Shown piece by piece: positions 17,157-25,942 of a stretch of 64,000 bases of DNA. Both the position numbers and the translations under genes were made by a program. Positions within the stretch are counted from its first letter, which is position 1; each line of letters opens with the position of its first letter. The notes under the pieces are model-generated. The model was not told the origin of the DNA and ran no database searches. It saw nothing but the letters and a program-made list of their open reading frames with translations. This stretch comes from Arthrobacter sp. ISL-5 (GTDB taxonomy: Bacteria; Actinomycetota; Actinomycetes; Actinomycetales; Micrococcaceae). The DNA lies in NCBI RefSeq assembly GCF_018613835.1, contig NZ_JAGGPM010000025.1, positions 92,460-156,459 on the forward strand. The letters run 5' to 3'.

Positions 17157-17216
17157 ATCGACTGCTCCGCAACTGCCGTTCTGGGGGGCCAAAAGGGCGG
17201 TTGCGGAGCAGTCGAT
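17157..17216. terminator. Long bidirectional hairpin between convergent genes
   Basis: A perfect 17-bp stem, ATCGACTGCTCCGCAAC at 17157-17173 with its complement at 17200-17216, encloses a 26-base loop rich in G and A. It sits between the convergent Gfo/Idh/MocA and ald genes. It lacks a U-tract and is longer than usual intrinsic terminators, so it may be a dispersed palindromic element serving as terminator. Confidence 0.7.
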
Positions 17217-17233
17217 GCTAACTCCGGCGAGGG

Positions 17234-18352
17234 TTATGCGGAGACCAGCTCGTGCCAGTCCGCTACGAGGGGCAGGTTGTGCGCCTCGGAGACGGAGCGG
17301 TGTGCCACGTGGCCGGCGGCGATGTTCAGGCCGGCCGCGAGGGCGGGATCCTTCTCAAACGCAGCCTTCACGCCCAGGTTGGCCAGGGCCACTCCATAGC
17401 GCAGGGTGACGTTGGTCAGCGCGTAGGTGGACGTGTTCGGGACGGCACCCGGCATGTTGGCCACGCAGTAGAAGATGGTGTTGTGCACCTTGTACGTGGG
17501 TTCGTGGTGCGTGGTGGGGTGCGTGTCCTCGAAGCAGCCACCCTGGTCCACGGCGATGTCCACCAGCACGGAGCCGGGCTTCATGCGGGCCACGAGTTCG
17601 TTGGTGACCAGCTTGGGGGCCTTGGCGCCGGGAATCAGGACGGAACCGATGACGAGGTCCGCGTCCACCACGGACTTCTCGATCTCGTACTTGTTGGACG
17701 CGACGGTCTTCAGGCGGCCCTGGTACTGGGCGTCGAGCTCGCGCAGGCGGTTGATGTTGATGTCCAGGATGGTGACGTCGGCACCGAGGCCGATTGCCAT
17801 GGCGGCGGCGTTGGTGCCCGCGACGCCGGCGCCGAGGACCACAACCTTGGCCGGGCGGACGCCGGGGACGCCGCCGAGGAGCACGCCTTTGCCGCCGGCA
17901 GGGGCCATCAGGGACGTGGCGCCGACCTGGACGGACAGCCGGCCGGCGACCTCGGACATCGGCGCGAGGAGCGGCAGGGTGCGGCCTTCCTGGACGGTTT
18001 CATAGGCGATGGCCGTGACGCCGGAGTTGATGAGTTCGCGGGTGAGCTCGGGCTCGGCGGCGAGGTGGAGGTAGGTGAAGAGGATCAGGCCCTTGCGGAA
18101 GCGGTGGTATTCGGCCTTGATGGGTTCCTTGACCTTCATCACCATGTCGGCGCGGGACCAGACTTCGTCCGGATCGGCGACGATCTCGGCGCCGGCGATG
18201 GCGTATTCCTCGTCGGTGATGCCGGAGCCCAAGCCTGCGCCGCGCTCGACCAGGACCGTGTGGCCGTAGGTGCGGAACTCGTGAACGCCGGCAGCCGTGA
18301 TGGCGACGCGGAATTCGTTGTTCTTGATCTCTTTGGGGACACCGATGATCAT
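17234..18352 (-). CDS. ald: L-alanine dehydrogenase
   Basis: 372 residues beginning [17 protein letters not shown], the invariant Ald N-terminus. The dinucleotide-binding segment [22 protein letters not shown], the catalytic histidine region [15 protein letters not shown] and [12 protein letters not shown] are intact. It interconverts L-alanine and pyruvate plus ammonium with NAD. ATG 18352 is preferred over ATG 18364 because GGAG sits 6 bases upstream and the length equals the family norm. It is divergent from a PucR-type regulator resembling AdeR, which activates ald in Bacillus. Confidence 0.96.
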   Translation of the reverse strand: MIIGVPKEIKNNEFRVAITAAGVHEFRTYGHTVLVERGAGLGSGITDEEYAIAGAEIVADPDEVWSRADMVMKVKEPIKAEYHRFRKGLILFTYLHLAAEPELTRELINSGVTAIAYETVQEGRTLPLLAPMSEVAGRLSVQVGATSLMAPAGGKGVLLGGVPGVRPAKVVVLGAGVAGTNAAAMAIGLGADVTILDININRLRELDAQYQGRLKTVASNKYEIEKSVVDADLVIGSVLIPGAKAPKLVTNELVARMKPGSVLVDIAVDQGGCFEDTHPTTHHEPTYKVHNTIFYCVANMPGAVPNTSTYALTNVTLRYGVALANLGVKAAFEKDPALAAGLNIAAGHVAHRSVSEAHNLPLVADWHELVSA

Positions 18353-18444
18353 TTTGGGCTCCATATTCGATGGCCATTGAGGCCGAAAGTTGCGGGGGAG
18401 GTGTGATTCCAGAATAGATCCGCCTGTGAGGCGCGCGACAGGAA

Positions 18445-18509
18445 TGGTCCGCGGACCAGCGCGCGAAACGGCGTATTTCCGGGGATTTTTGCAATCAACG
18501 TTCGACGTT
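18445..18509. promoter_or_regulatory. Dyads in the ald-regulator intergenic region
   Basis: TGGTCCGCGGACCA (18445-18458) is a perfect 14-bp palindrome, flanked at equal distance by GCGCGC on both sides. AACGT-TCG-ACGTT (18497-18509) is a second inverted repeat nearer the regulator gene. Both lie in the 232-base divergent gap and are plausible binding sites for the adjacent PucR-type activator. Confidence 0.45.
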
Positions 18510-18584
18510 TGTCGAGGCGCGGGGCGTCAGGTGTCGCCTGCTGTCCGTTCGCCCGGCAGGCCCTCCGGGACGTAGTCTTGCAGC

Positions 18585-19805
18585 ATGCATCAGCAGGACG
18601 TGGAACAGATCGTGGAGCGGGTGGCGCTGAAGCTGGGCCGCGGGTTATCGCTGGAAGACCTCGACGGGCTGCTCCTCGCCTACAGCTCAAACCAGTCGCA
18701 CGCGGACAGGGTGCGGGTGAACTTCCTGCTCAGCAAGCGCGTGCCGCTGGACGTCAAGGCGTGGCAGCTCTCGCACGGGATCGCCACGGCGGTGCGTCCC
18801 GTCGTCGTTCCTGCCAACGAGGACCTGGGAATGCTGGGGCGCGTCTGCGTCCCACTGATGGTCCGCGGTTTCCGCGTGGGCTACCTCTGGGTGCAGCAGG
18901 ACGCCGAAGAGCAAAGCGCGACGGCGATCCTCACCCAGCTGCCGGACGTCCGGAACGAGCTTGACCTGCTGTCCGGGCTTCTGCTGGACTCCAACACCGC
19001 CGAATCCGAGTTCCGGCGCGGCCGCGAACGTGAATTCCTGGCGGCCTGCGCCGGGGAAGCCAATGCCGTGGCGGCCGTGGCCGGCTGGAAGGAAGTGCAG
19101 GACCGCGGTCCCTGGCAGCTGGTGACTGTCCTAGACGCCGACGGCTGGTCCGCCGGACCCGACCCCATCGCCTCGACGCTCATCCACCGGGCAGCGGCGC
19201 TCCAGGCAACCATCGGTGTGGACGCCGCCCTCTTCAGTGCGGGGGCCGAAACGCACGCCGTGGTCCTGTTCCGGGAGTCCACCGGGCGCGCCAGCCATGC
19301 GCAGGTCCTGGTGCACTACCAGCTGGAACTCGCCAAGCGCTCCGGGCGTCCCGTGGAGCGCGTTATCCTGGGCATCAGCGAGGGGTTCACCCGGACCAAG
19401 TACCTGGCCGAGGCGTATCGCCAGTCCAAGGTGGCCGCCCAGGCCGCGGCGGTTGACCCGCAGCTGGGGGAGCTCGTTGATTGCCGGGCTGCGGGCGTGT
19501 ACCAGCTGTTGGCATCCGCCGGCGGCGGGGCCGGTGTCTGGGGTGATGCGGGTTCTGTGAATTTCCGGATCCTCGAGGACCATGACCGGAACGGGGAACT
19601 GCTGCCGGTGCTGGAGCTGCTCTACGACAACGACGGCTCGGTCCAGGACGTCGCCGAAAAACTACACCTGCACCGCAGCAGCATCTACAACCGGTTGGGC
19701 CGGATCCGGCAACTGCTGGGCGTGGACCCGCTGAAGGGCATGGTCCGGCTGGAGCTGCACGGCGCGCTCAAAGCGCGGCGCTGGGCCGGGCGCCCGCGAA
19801 TCTAG
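18585..19805 (+). CDS. PucR/CdaR-type helix-turn-helix regulator, AdeR-like
   Basis: 406 residues. The C-terminal PucR-type helix-turn-helix is clear: LELLYDNDGSVQDVAEKLHLHRSSIYNRLGRIRQLLG. A GGDEF-like central domain is expected over about 150-320, and the N-terminal part has GRGLSLEDLDGLLLAYSSNQ, a sensor region seen in carbohydrate/amino-acid-responsive members. In Bacillus subtilis the PucR-type AdeR gene lies beside ald and activates it with L-alanine; the divergent arrangement here makes the same role likely (inference by context). Confidence 0.82.
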   Translation: MHQQDVEQIVERVALKLGRGLSLEDLDGLLLAYSSNQSHADRVRVNFLLSKRVPLDVKAWQLSHGIATAVRPVVVPANEDLGMLGRVCVPLMVRGFRVGYLWVQQDAEEQSATAILTQLPDVRNELDLLSGLLLDSNTAESEFRRGREREFLAACAGEANAVAAVAGWKEVQDRGPWQLVTVLDADGWSAGPDPIASTLIHRAAALQATIGVDAALFSAGAETHAVVLFRESTGRASHAQVLVHYQLELAKRSGRPVERVILGISEGFTRTKYLAEAYRQSKVAAQAAAVDPQLGELVDCRAAGVYQLLASAGGGAGVWGDAGSVNFRILEDHDRNGELLPVLELLYDNDGSVQDVAEKLHLHRSSIYNRLGRIRQLLGVDPLKGMVRLELHGALKARRWAGRPRI

Positions 19806-19833
19806 CCGGACACCCTGCTTTAGCCGGAAACCT

Positions 19834-21186
19834 TTAGCCGAAGACTTTGCGTTCCAGGAACTCGTTCCGGAACTTGCCCTCCGGGTCCATTCCCTCCGCC
19901 AGCTTGCGGAAGTCGGCAAAGCGCGGATAGAGCGGCGCCAGGGCCGCGGCGTCGGCCGTGAACAGCTTGGCCCAGTGCGGGCGCGCGCCCAGCGGGGCGA
20001 GTCCCTCTTCAATGAGCGGCAGCACCCTCTCCACCGCCTCCTGGTCCGGCTTCCAGGTGAAGTGCAGCCCCACGGAGGCCTGGCCGTACGCCGGGCTGAG
20101 CCAGAGGCGGTCATGGGCCACCGTCCTGATTTCGGCCACCTGCAGCAGCGGAGTCACCGCCTCCGACAGCCCGCGCATGATGCCGATGGCCGCCACGGCG
20201 TGTTCCCGCGGCACGAAATATTCGCTCTGCAACTCTTCGCCGCTGCTGGGGGTGAATGCCATGCGGAAGTGCGCCAGCCGCTCCGCCCAGGTGCCGGCGA
20301 CGCCGAGCTGTTCGGTGCAGTTTTCCGCGGAAACGCCCGGCAGGGGGTGGCGCGCCGACGGAGCGGCGGTGCCGCCGAAGAACGTGCGGGACGCCGGGTC
20401 CGGGCCGCCTGCCCCGCCCGGGCTGTCAAAGAAGCCCGTTCGGACGGCGGCATGGGCGCCCGTGGAGGTTCCGCCGTCGGGAATCCTGCTTTTGAGCCAG
20501 GCCTGCGCAACGGTGCCGCCGCTCCAGTCAGTGAACAGACTGACGCTGTACGCGCTGGAGGTGACGGCGTCGAAGTTCGCCAGGACCGTGCCCCACGGCA
20601 GCTGTTCGAAGACGTCCTGGCGCACCTCAAAGTGCGGTTCGATGTCCAGGGTCACCCGCGTGACGATGCCCAGGGCGCCCAGGCCCACCACGGCGCCGTC
20701 GAATCCCGGGGAACTCCCGCGGCTCAGGGTGCGCACGGTGCCGTCCGCGCAGACGAGCTCCAGGGCCGCCACCGATGTGGCCAGGTTCCCGTTGGTGTCG
20801 CCCGATCCGTGGGTTGCGGTGGCGATGGCGCCGGCTACGGAAATGTGCGGCAGGGAAGCGAGGTTGGCGAGTGCGAACCCGTGCCGGCCCAGTTCCGCGG
20901 CGAGCGTTCCGTAGCGGGTTCCGCCGGAGACTGAGACGGTGAGGGCGGCGGCGTCGATGCTAATGTCCGGCTCCAGGTCCTCCAGGGAGATCAGGATGCC
21001 GGACGAGTCGGCGATGGAGTTGAACGAGTGCCGCGACCCTACGGCCCGCACCTTCGGCGCAGCGGACACCAGTGCCCGGACTACATCGACGGTGCGCGGG
21101 CGGTGGATGGCTGTGGCGCCGTAACGGTAGTTTCCGGCCCAGTTGAGTTCGCCAGTGCCGCCCAGTTGTGTCGTTGCAGTGCGCAT
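19834..21186 (-). CDS. FAD-dependent alditol (xylitol) oxidase
   Basis: 450 residues of the VAO flavoprotein family. The N-terminal FAD domain has VRAVGSRHSFNSIADSSG, whose histidine (about residue 53) is the covalent flavin attachment site in alditol oxidases, and LPHISVAGAIATATHGSGD. The C-terminal segment ends RFADFRKLAEGMDPEGKFRNEFLERKVFG, the D-arabinono-lactone oxidase/AldO type tail. Family members oxidise xylitol, sorbitol or mannitol at C1 with oxygen, giving peroxide. The presence of a mannitol PTS 5 kb away is suggestive but not proof of a shared role. Confidence 0.86.
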   Translation of the reverse strand: MRTATTQLGGTGELNWAGNYRYGATAIHRPRTVDVVRALVSAAPKVRAVGSRHSFNSIADSSGILISLEDLEPDISIDAAALTVSVSGGTRYGTLAAELGRHGFALANLASLPHISVAGAIATATHGSGDTNGNLATSVAALELVCADGTVRTLSRGSSPGFDGAVVGLGALGIVTRVTLDIEPHFEVRQDVFEQLPWGTVLANFDAVTSSAYSVSLFTDWSGGTVAQAWLKSRIPDGGTSTGAHAAVRTGFFDSPGGAGGPDPASRTFFGGTAAPSARHPLPGVSAENCTEQLGVAGTWAERLAHFRMAFTPSSGEELQSEYFVPREHAVAAIGIMRGLSEAVTPLLQVAEIRTVAHDRLWLSPAYGQASVGLHFTWKPDQEAVERVLPLIEEGLAPLGARPHWAKLFTADAAALAPLYPRFADFRKLAEGMDPEGKFRNEFLERKVFG

Positions 21187-21318
21187 GATCCCCCTTCATG
21201 CCGGAGGCGTTCCGGCAAAATATTACCGCTAACAATAGTTCCGGGGACCGCCGGATCCTGTCAATGCCGACGCTTCCGCCTTGGCAGCGCCGGCCGGGCC
21301 GGCGCTATGCCGCCCTGG

Positions 21319-21591
21319 TCAGGCGGCGTTCCCCTCCTGCCTGGGAATCTGGTCAGGGGTGCGGTCCAGCGGCCCGGGGTCCGTAATCTGCGGCTGCAGC
21401 TGGACCGGACCGGGGCTCTTGCTGCGGCGCCGCGAGAGCCAGCTTTCCGCCCACATGGAAACGGCCACGTAGGCCACGCAGCTGGATGTGAAGACGGCGG
21501 TGTTGTTCAGCCCCATGACGCTTCCGAGGACAGCAGTAACACCCATGGCGACGATACCCGCCACAATGTGCAATCCCCTGAATCTCACCAC
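21319..21591 (-). CDS. Small membrane protein, unknown function
   Basis: 90 residues with two predicted membrane segments (HIVAGIVAMGVTAVLGSVMG and NTAVFTSSCVAYVAVSMWAESWL) and a basic, proline-rich cytoplasmic tail (SRRRSKSPGP). I do not recognise the family. It is on the same strand as the alditol oxidase, about 130 bases upstream. The start may be the ATG at 21591 or a later codon. Confidence 0.5.
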   Translation of the reverse strand: MVRFRGLHIVAGIVAMGVTAVLGSVMGLNNTAVFTSSCVAYVAVSMWAESWLSRRRSKSPGPVQLQPQITDPGPLDRTPDQIPRQEGNAA

Positions 21592-21728
21592 GAATAAAGA
21601 GTAACCCCGCCCGCAGGCCGGAAACCCTGCCTTCGCGGGATCGTTGCTTGATCCTTATCACGCCGTCATCCAGTGCCGGCGGCCTGTCATTTTGGCCTGC
21701 CGGTATTTACAAGCTGCCGCCTGCGGAC

Positions 21729-22148
21729 TTACCGCCTGCGGTCTTCGCCGGAGGCGTCGCCGGCCGGTTCCGCAGCGGCCTGCTTCTTCTTCTGCCCCTC
21801 CAGCCACGCCATGATTGCGGCCAGCCGGATCCGCCGGTGCGTTCCCCGGTATTCCACCGGGATCTCGCCGCGGTCCGTCATGTTCCGGAGGTAGGTGTGG
21901 GAGATTCCGGCGAGCTCCGCAGCCTGGGATGTGGTGAGCATTTCCTCCACGCTGCTCACCGTCACGGCTTCGCCGCGGCCGAATCTAGCCAGGAGGTCGA
22001 CGACGGCGTCCCTCGCCTGGGGCGGCAGCCGGTGGACGGTGCCGTCCACGAACACGGTGATGTCGTTGCCGCCGTCCAGCGCGCGCCGGAGGTTCAGTGC
22101 GTCCTCGGCCGGAAGGGCGGGGGTCACCCTGGGAGCTATCAGTGCCAT
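21729..22148 (-). CDS. Excisionase-like helix-turn-helix protein, orphan antitoxin type
   Basis: 139 residues. The C-terminal half has the MerR-like excisionase helix-turn-helix: MLTTSQAAELAGISHTYLRNMTDRGEIPVEYRGTHRRIRLAAIMAWLEGQKKK. The N-terminal half (FVDGTVHRLPPQARDAVVDLLARF) matches the architecture of actinobacterial antitoxins usually followed by a PIN-domain toxin. No PIN protein follows; the 137 bases beyond the stop carry no matching frame. It may be a stand-alone regulator or the survivor of a toxin-antitoxin pair. Confidence 0.75.
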   Translation of the reverse strand: MALIAPRVTPALPAEDALNLRRALDGGNDITVFVDGTVHRLPPQARDAVVDLLARFGRGEAVTVSSVEEMLTTSQAAELAGISHTYLRNMTDRGEIPVEYRGTHRRIRLAAIMAWLEGQKKKQAAAEPAGDASGEDRRR

Positions 22149-22337
22149 GGCAGAAGCCTAGCGGCTGCGCTTCCCCGTGACCGGCCCTCCCCCCACGACC
22201 GGCCCTCCCCCGCACCACCGGCCCGGACCAAGGCCGGTCCTGCGGGGCTCGGCCGGTCATGCGGTGCGAGGCGGGTCATGCGGTGCGGGTCGGGCCCCAC
22301 CCCTCCGGATCACGCCAAGGGCGGGTATGCTCGGCGG

Positions 22338-23192
22338 ATGAAACTCGGTGGCGGAGCAGTTGTGACGGCGAACGGCCTGACGGGCCGTCTGTACGCCGCT
22401 GAAGCTGGTCCGGGCCAGGCGCACGGGCCGTCCAAGCACGGGACTCCCCAGCCCCGGACGCCCAAGAAAGACCGGCCGGTGTTTGTGCTGCTCCATGGAA
22501 TCGGCGTCTCGCACCGCTACTTTGCCAGGCTGCACCTTGAACTGGCGCAGGGCAAGCAGGCGTCCGGGGCGGTGGTGTATTCCTTCGATCTGCCCGGCTT
22601 CGGCGGCACTCCCCGTCCCGGCCGCCAGGTGTCAGTGGGCGAATACGCCGCCTTCGTAGCTGCCGTGCTCGCGGAAGCGGGGGTGCGATCCTGCGTGGTG
22701 GTGGGCCATTCCATGGGGGCGCAGTTCGCGGTGGAACTGGCCCTCCAGCAGCCGGCCCTGGTGAGTGGCGTGGTGCTCATGGGTCCGGTGGTGGACCCAT
22801 CCCGGAGGAGCGCCGCCTGGCACGCGCTCGGCCTGACCCGGGATGCACTGTTATGCGAAGCGCCCTCCACCAATGCCGTGGTGTTCACCGACTATTTCCG
22901 GACCGGGCTTCGGTGGTACGCCACGGAGCTGCCCGTGATGCTGGGCTTTCCGCTGGAAACGCGGGTGCGCGGCGTGGAACAGCCCGTGCTGGTGCTCCGC
23001 GGCGGCAGGGACCCCATTGCCCGCCGCCCGTGGTGTGAGTTCCTCGCAGCGCAGGCACCGCACGGCACGTTCGCCGAAGTGCCCGCCTGCGGACACGTGG
23101 TTCAGGACACGGCACCCTCATCCGTGGCACACGCCATTGCCCGCTGGGCCGGAGCAACCGCGGACGGCGTCCGCGGCAGCCTCCCGGGCTAA
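22338..23192 (+). CDS. Alpha/beta hydrolase
   Basis: 284 residues. Oxyanion motif FVLLHGIGVSHRYF, nucleophile elbow VVVGHSMGAQFA (Ser), acid near LRGGRDPIARR and catalytic histidine in VPACGHVVQDT complete a Ser-Asp-His triad. It is probably a C-C hydrolase or esterase; substrate unknown. A truncated relative lies at about 29173-29560 with the same LPGFG.TP.P and GHSMG.QFAVE.A.QQP blocks. The ATG at 22338 follows TCGGCGG; an in-frame upstream extension is out of character with the family. Confidence 0.85.
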   Translation: MKLGGGAVVTANGLTGRLYAAEAGPGQAHGPSKHGTPQPRTPKKDRPVFVLLHGIGVSHRYFARLHLELAQGKQASGAVVYSFDLPGFGGTPRPGRQVSVGEYAAFVAAVLAEAGVRSCVVVGHSMGAQFAVELALQQPALVSGVVLMGPVVDPSRRSAAWHALGLTRDALLCEAPSTNAVVFTDYFRTGLRWYATELPVMLGFPLETRVRGVEQPVLVLRGGRDPIARRPWCEFLAAQAPHGTFAEVPACGHVVQDTAPSSVAHAIARWAGATADGVRGSLPG

Positions 23193-23249
23193 CGGCCGGC
23201 AGCTGGGCTAGCGGCCGGCAGCTGGGCCGGCGCGCTTTAAACGCCGGAA

Positions 23250-23277
23250 GCGGGCACCCTGCAAGGCATGGCGCCCG
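23250..23277. terminator. Hairpin between convergent hydrolase and ptsI
   Basis: GCGGGCACCCTGC (23250-23262) pairs imperfectly (two mismatches) with GCATGGCGCCCGC (23265-23277). It sits in the 116-base gap between convergent genes, followed by CTTTCC on the plus strand. A duplicated CGGCCGGCAGCTGGGC lies just before it. Moderate terminator candidate. Confidence 0.5.
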
Positions 23278-23308
23278 CCTTTCCGCTCGGACTTCCCGTG
23301 TGGAAGCG

Positions 23309-24994
23309 TTACAGCCCCAGCTCCTCCAGGACAGGCAGCTTCTCCCGGACCCAGGCGCGGGCCTCGGTGGCGCTCGGTGCGGAGAGCGCCAGCTTGGCGA
23401 GCTCCTGCGCCTCGGCCAGCGTGACGGTCTTGAGCACTGCGGCTACGGCGGCCAACGAACGGGCGGTCATGGACAGCGTGGTGACGCCGAGCCCGGTCAG
23501 TACGACGGCGAGGGCCGGGTCCGCCGCGGCCTCACCGCAGACGCCCACGGGCTTGTTGTGGCCTTCGGTCGCCGAGCCTTCCACGGTCAGGCCGACAAGG
23601 CGCAGGACGGCCGGCTGCCACGGCGTGTTCAGGCCCGCCAGCGGGCCGAGCTGGCGGTCGGCGGCCATGGCGTACTGCGTGAGGTCGTTGGTGCCCAGGC
23701 TTGCGAAGGCGACCTCACGAAGGATGGTGTCGGCGGTCAGTGCCGCGGACGGGACCTCCACCATGACGCCCGGCGTCTTGATTCCTGCCTCGGCACACAT
23801 GGTGGCGAACCGGGCGGCCTCCTCCGCCGTCGAAATCATGGGGGCCATCACCCACACGTCCGCTGCGGATTCCTTCTCGGCGCGGGCGATTGCCTCCAGC
23901 TGGCGCTCCAGGACGCCGGGCGTGGTGAAATCGGTGCGGTAGCCGCGGACGCCCAAGGCCGGGTTGGGCTCGGTGGAGTCGGTGAGGAAGGGGAGCGGCT
24001 TGTCGGCGCCGGCATCCAGGGTCCGGAGCACCACCTTCTTGCCGGGGAAGGCATCGAACACGCCCTTGTACGCGGCGGCCTGCTCATCGACGCTGGGTTC
24101 GGTGTCGCGCTCCAGGAAACAGAACTCGGTGCGGAAGAGGCCCACGCCCTGCGCTCCGAGCTTGGCTGCGGCTTCGGCATCCTTGGCGCCGCCCACGTTG
24201 GCAAGGAGCGGGACCAGGTGGCCGTCCGCCGTCGTGCCCGTCCCGCTGAACTCGGCGAGGAGGGAGGCTGTGGCCGCCCAAGCCTCCGCAGCGGCACGCA
24301 AAGAATCGTCCGGTTCGGCAGTGATAGCGCCCGCGGCGCCGTCAACGTAGACCTCGATGCCGTCCGGCAGCTCGTCCACACCCACGGCGGCGACCACGGC
24401 CGGCAGGCCCAGCGAGCGGGCGATGATGGCGGTGTGCGACTGCGGTCCGCCGCCGGCCGTCACCAGCGCCAGGACCTTGTTCGGGTCCAGGGTCGCGGTG
24501 TCGGCGGGTGCGAGGTCTTCCGCCACGAGGATGAAGGGGGTCTCGGAGGAGGGAATGCCGGGAGCGGGCACGCCGCGGAGCTCGGCCACGATGCGGGCCC
24601 GGACGTCCAGGATGTCGGTGGCGCGCTCCGCCATGTAGCCGCCCAGGTTGTGCAGCATCTCCGAAACCGAGGAGCCGGACTCCCAGATGGCGCGCTGGCC
24701 GGACATGCCGCGGGCAATGAGCTTGGCCGCACCCTTGATCAGCATGGTGTCCTTGGCCATCAGCGCCGTGGCTTCCAGGACGGCCTTGCCGTCACCGGTG
24801 GCGTGGCTGGCACGCGCCTTGAGGTCATCGTGGACGGCGCTCGCCGCTGCCTTCAGCGCCGCCGTCGCATCTTCGGGGGACGTGCCGGCCGCCAGCTGCT
24901 CGCCGACGGGAGGTTCGCTGATGGGCTTTGGCATCTGCCGGACGGTGCCGATGATGCGGCCGGGGCTGACGCCAACTCCTGTGAAGTTCTGCAC
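23309..24994 (-). CDS. ptsI: PTS enzyme I
   Basis: 561 residues. Enzyme I transfers phosphate from PEP to HPr. The phosphorylated histidine is in GGGPQSHTAIIARSLGLPA (about residue 189). The C-terminal PEP-binding barrel has GVGLFRTEFCFLERDTEPS, ALGVRGYRTDF, VMVEVPSAALTAD, SLGTNDLTQYAMAADR and the catalytic cysteine loop VGVCGEAAADPA. Length is typical. It is divergent from a TetR gene that precedes mtlA-mtlD; no HPr gene is present, so ptsH is elsewhere. Confidence 0.96.
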   Translation of the reverse strand: MQNFTGVGVSPGRIIGTVRQMPKPISEPPVGEQLAAGTSPEDATAALKAAASAVHDDLKARASHATGDGKAVLEATALMAKDTMLIKGAAKLIARGMSGQRAIWESGSSVSEMLHNLGGYMAERATDILDVRARIVAELRGVPAPGIPSSETPFILVAEDLAPADTATLDPNKVLALVTAGGGPQSHTAIIARSLGLPAVVAAVGVDELPDGIEVYVDGAAGAITAEPDDSLRAAAEAWAATASLLAEFSGTGTTADGHLVPLLANVGGAKDAEAAAKLGAQGVGLFRTEFCFLERDTEPSVDEQAAAYKGVFDAFPGKKVVLRTLDAGADKPLPFLTDSTEPNPALGVRGYRTDFTTPGVLERQLEAIARAEKESAADVWVMAPMISTAEEAARFATMCAEAGIKTPGVMVEVPSAALTADTILREVAFASLGTNDLTQYAMAADRQLGPLAGLNTPWQPAVLRLVGLTVEGSATEGHNKPVGVCGEAAADPALAVVLTGLGVTTLSMTARSLAAVAAVLKTVTLAEAQELAKLALSAPSATEARAWVREKLPVLEELGL

Positions 24995-25123
24995 TGAAGG
25001 TCCTCATTCTCTGCCGGTAGCCAGGCCCGCCGGTCTCTGCCCGGACAGTGGTCCGGGCGGTCCGAACAGCTACGTCCGATGGTTTTTTGCGGTGCCTGAA
25101 AAAAGTGTATGTGATGCAGTTCA

Positions 25124-25152
25124 TATAGCGTTGCTATAGGTGCTAGGGTAGC
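25124..25152. promoter_or_regulatory. Operator dyads in the ptsI-tetR promoter
   Basis: TATAGC-GTT-GCTATA (25124-25138) is a perfect 6-3-6 inverted repeat, and GCTA-GGG-TAGC (25142-25152) a second one, immediately before the ATG of the TetR gene and 130-160 bases from ptsI. They overlap any plausible promoter of the TetR gene, so autoregulation and coordinate control of ptsI are likely. Confidence 0.55.
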
Positions 25153-25156
25153 GGTT

Positions 25157-25885
25157 ATGAGTTTCGATGGCCAGCTACCGCCCAAGATGAGGCTGCTGCG
25201 TGCGGCAGCAGAGTTGCTGGCCAAGTCCGCGGGAGCACCCGTCTCCACCCGTCAGATCACCCAGCTGGCGGGGGTGACTGCGCCCACCCTGTACCACCAC
25301 TTTGGTGACAAGGAAGGCCTGTTTGACGCTGTTGTATCCGCGGGTTTTGAAGAATATGTGGCGGGCGAACGGGACTTCGCCCCGTCCGGGCAACCGCTGG
25401 AAGATATCCGGCGGATGTGGGACAACCACGTGCAGTTCGGGCTGAACCAGCCGGAACTTTATCTGGTCATGTTCGGTAACATCCGCCCCGAGAGCCGCCC
25501 GTCCATCGTTGCCGATGCCGAGGCCCTCATGGAGGAGATGCTGAACAAGGCCGCGGCGGCCGGGCAGCTGAACGTCCAGCCGCGGGAAGCTGCCAGAAGC
25601 ATCCTGGCTGCCAACGTGGGCGTCACGCTCATGCTGATTGCGGAGCCGGCCACGGAGCGGAACCTCGAACTCTCCACCATGACAAGGGACGCCATGATCT
25701 TCGCGGTGTCCACCGACCAAGCAAAGGCTGCGTCACCGGATGACGCCGGCAAATCATCGGTGGTGGTGGCGGCCATCGCCCTGAATGCGGCGCTGCAGGC
25801 CTCGCACTCGGACCAGCTGTCCAGCTCGGAACTCAAGCTCTTTCTCGAATGGCTCCACAGGATCTCCAACAGTTCCACCAACTAG
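25157..25885 (+). CDS. TetR family regulator of the mannitol/PTS locus
   Basis: 242 residues. The N-terminal helix-turn-helix (KMRLLRAAAELLAKS...STRQITQLAGVTAPTLYHHFGDKEGLFDAVV) is textbook TetR. The C-terminal domain, with MWDNHVQFGLNQPELYLVMFGNIRP, resembles the TetR_C_33-type ligand domain. It lies between ptsI (divergent) and mtlA (57 bases downstream, same strand), so it probably regulates mannitol uptake; most mannitol loci use MtlR or DeoR-type proteins instead. Confidence 0.85.
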   Translation: MSFDGQLPPKMRLLRAAAELLAKSAGAPVSTRQITQLAGVTAPTLYHHFGDKEGLFDAVVSAGFEEYVAGERDFAPSGQPLEDIRRMWDNHVQFGLNQPELYLVMFGNIRPESRPSIVADAEALMEEMLNKAAAAGQLNVQPREAARSILAANVGVTLMLIAEPATERNLELSTMTRDAMIFAVSTDQAKAASPDDAGKSSVVVAAIALNAALQASHSDQLSSSELKLFLEWLHRISNSSTN

Positions 25886-25942
25886 TCGTCGAAAATATCG
25901 GACCATCCTGCGGTGCAGCAGGAATCACGGTTAGGAAATCAC

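Noticed and set aside
21729..22148. Excisionase of an integrated element
   Set aside because: No integrase, att repeats or tRNA target near; the architecture fits an antitoxin-like regulator better.
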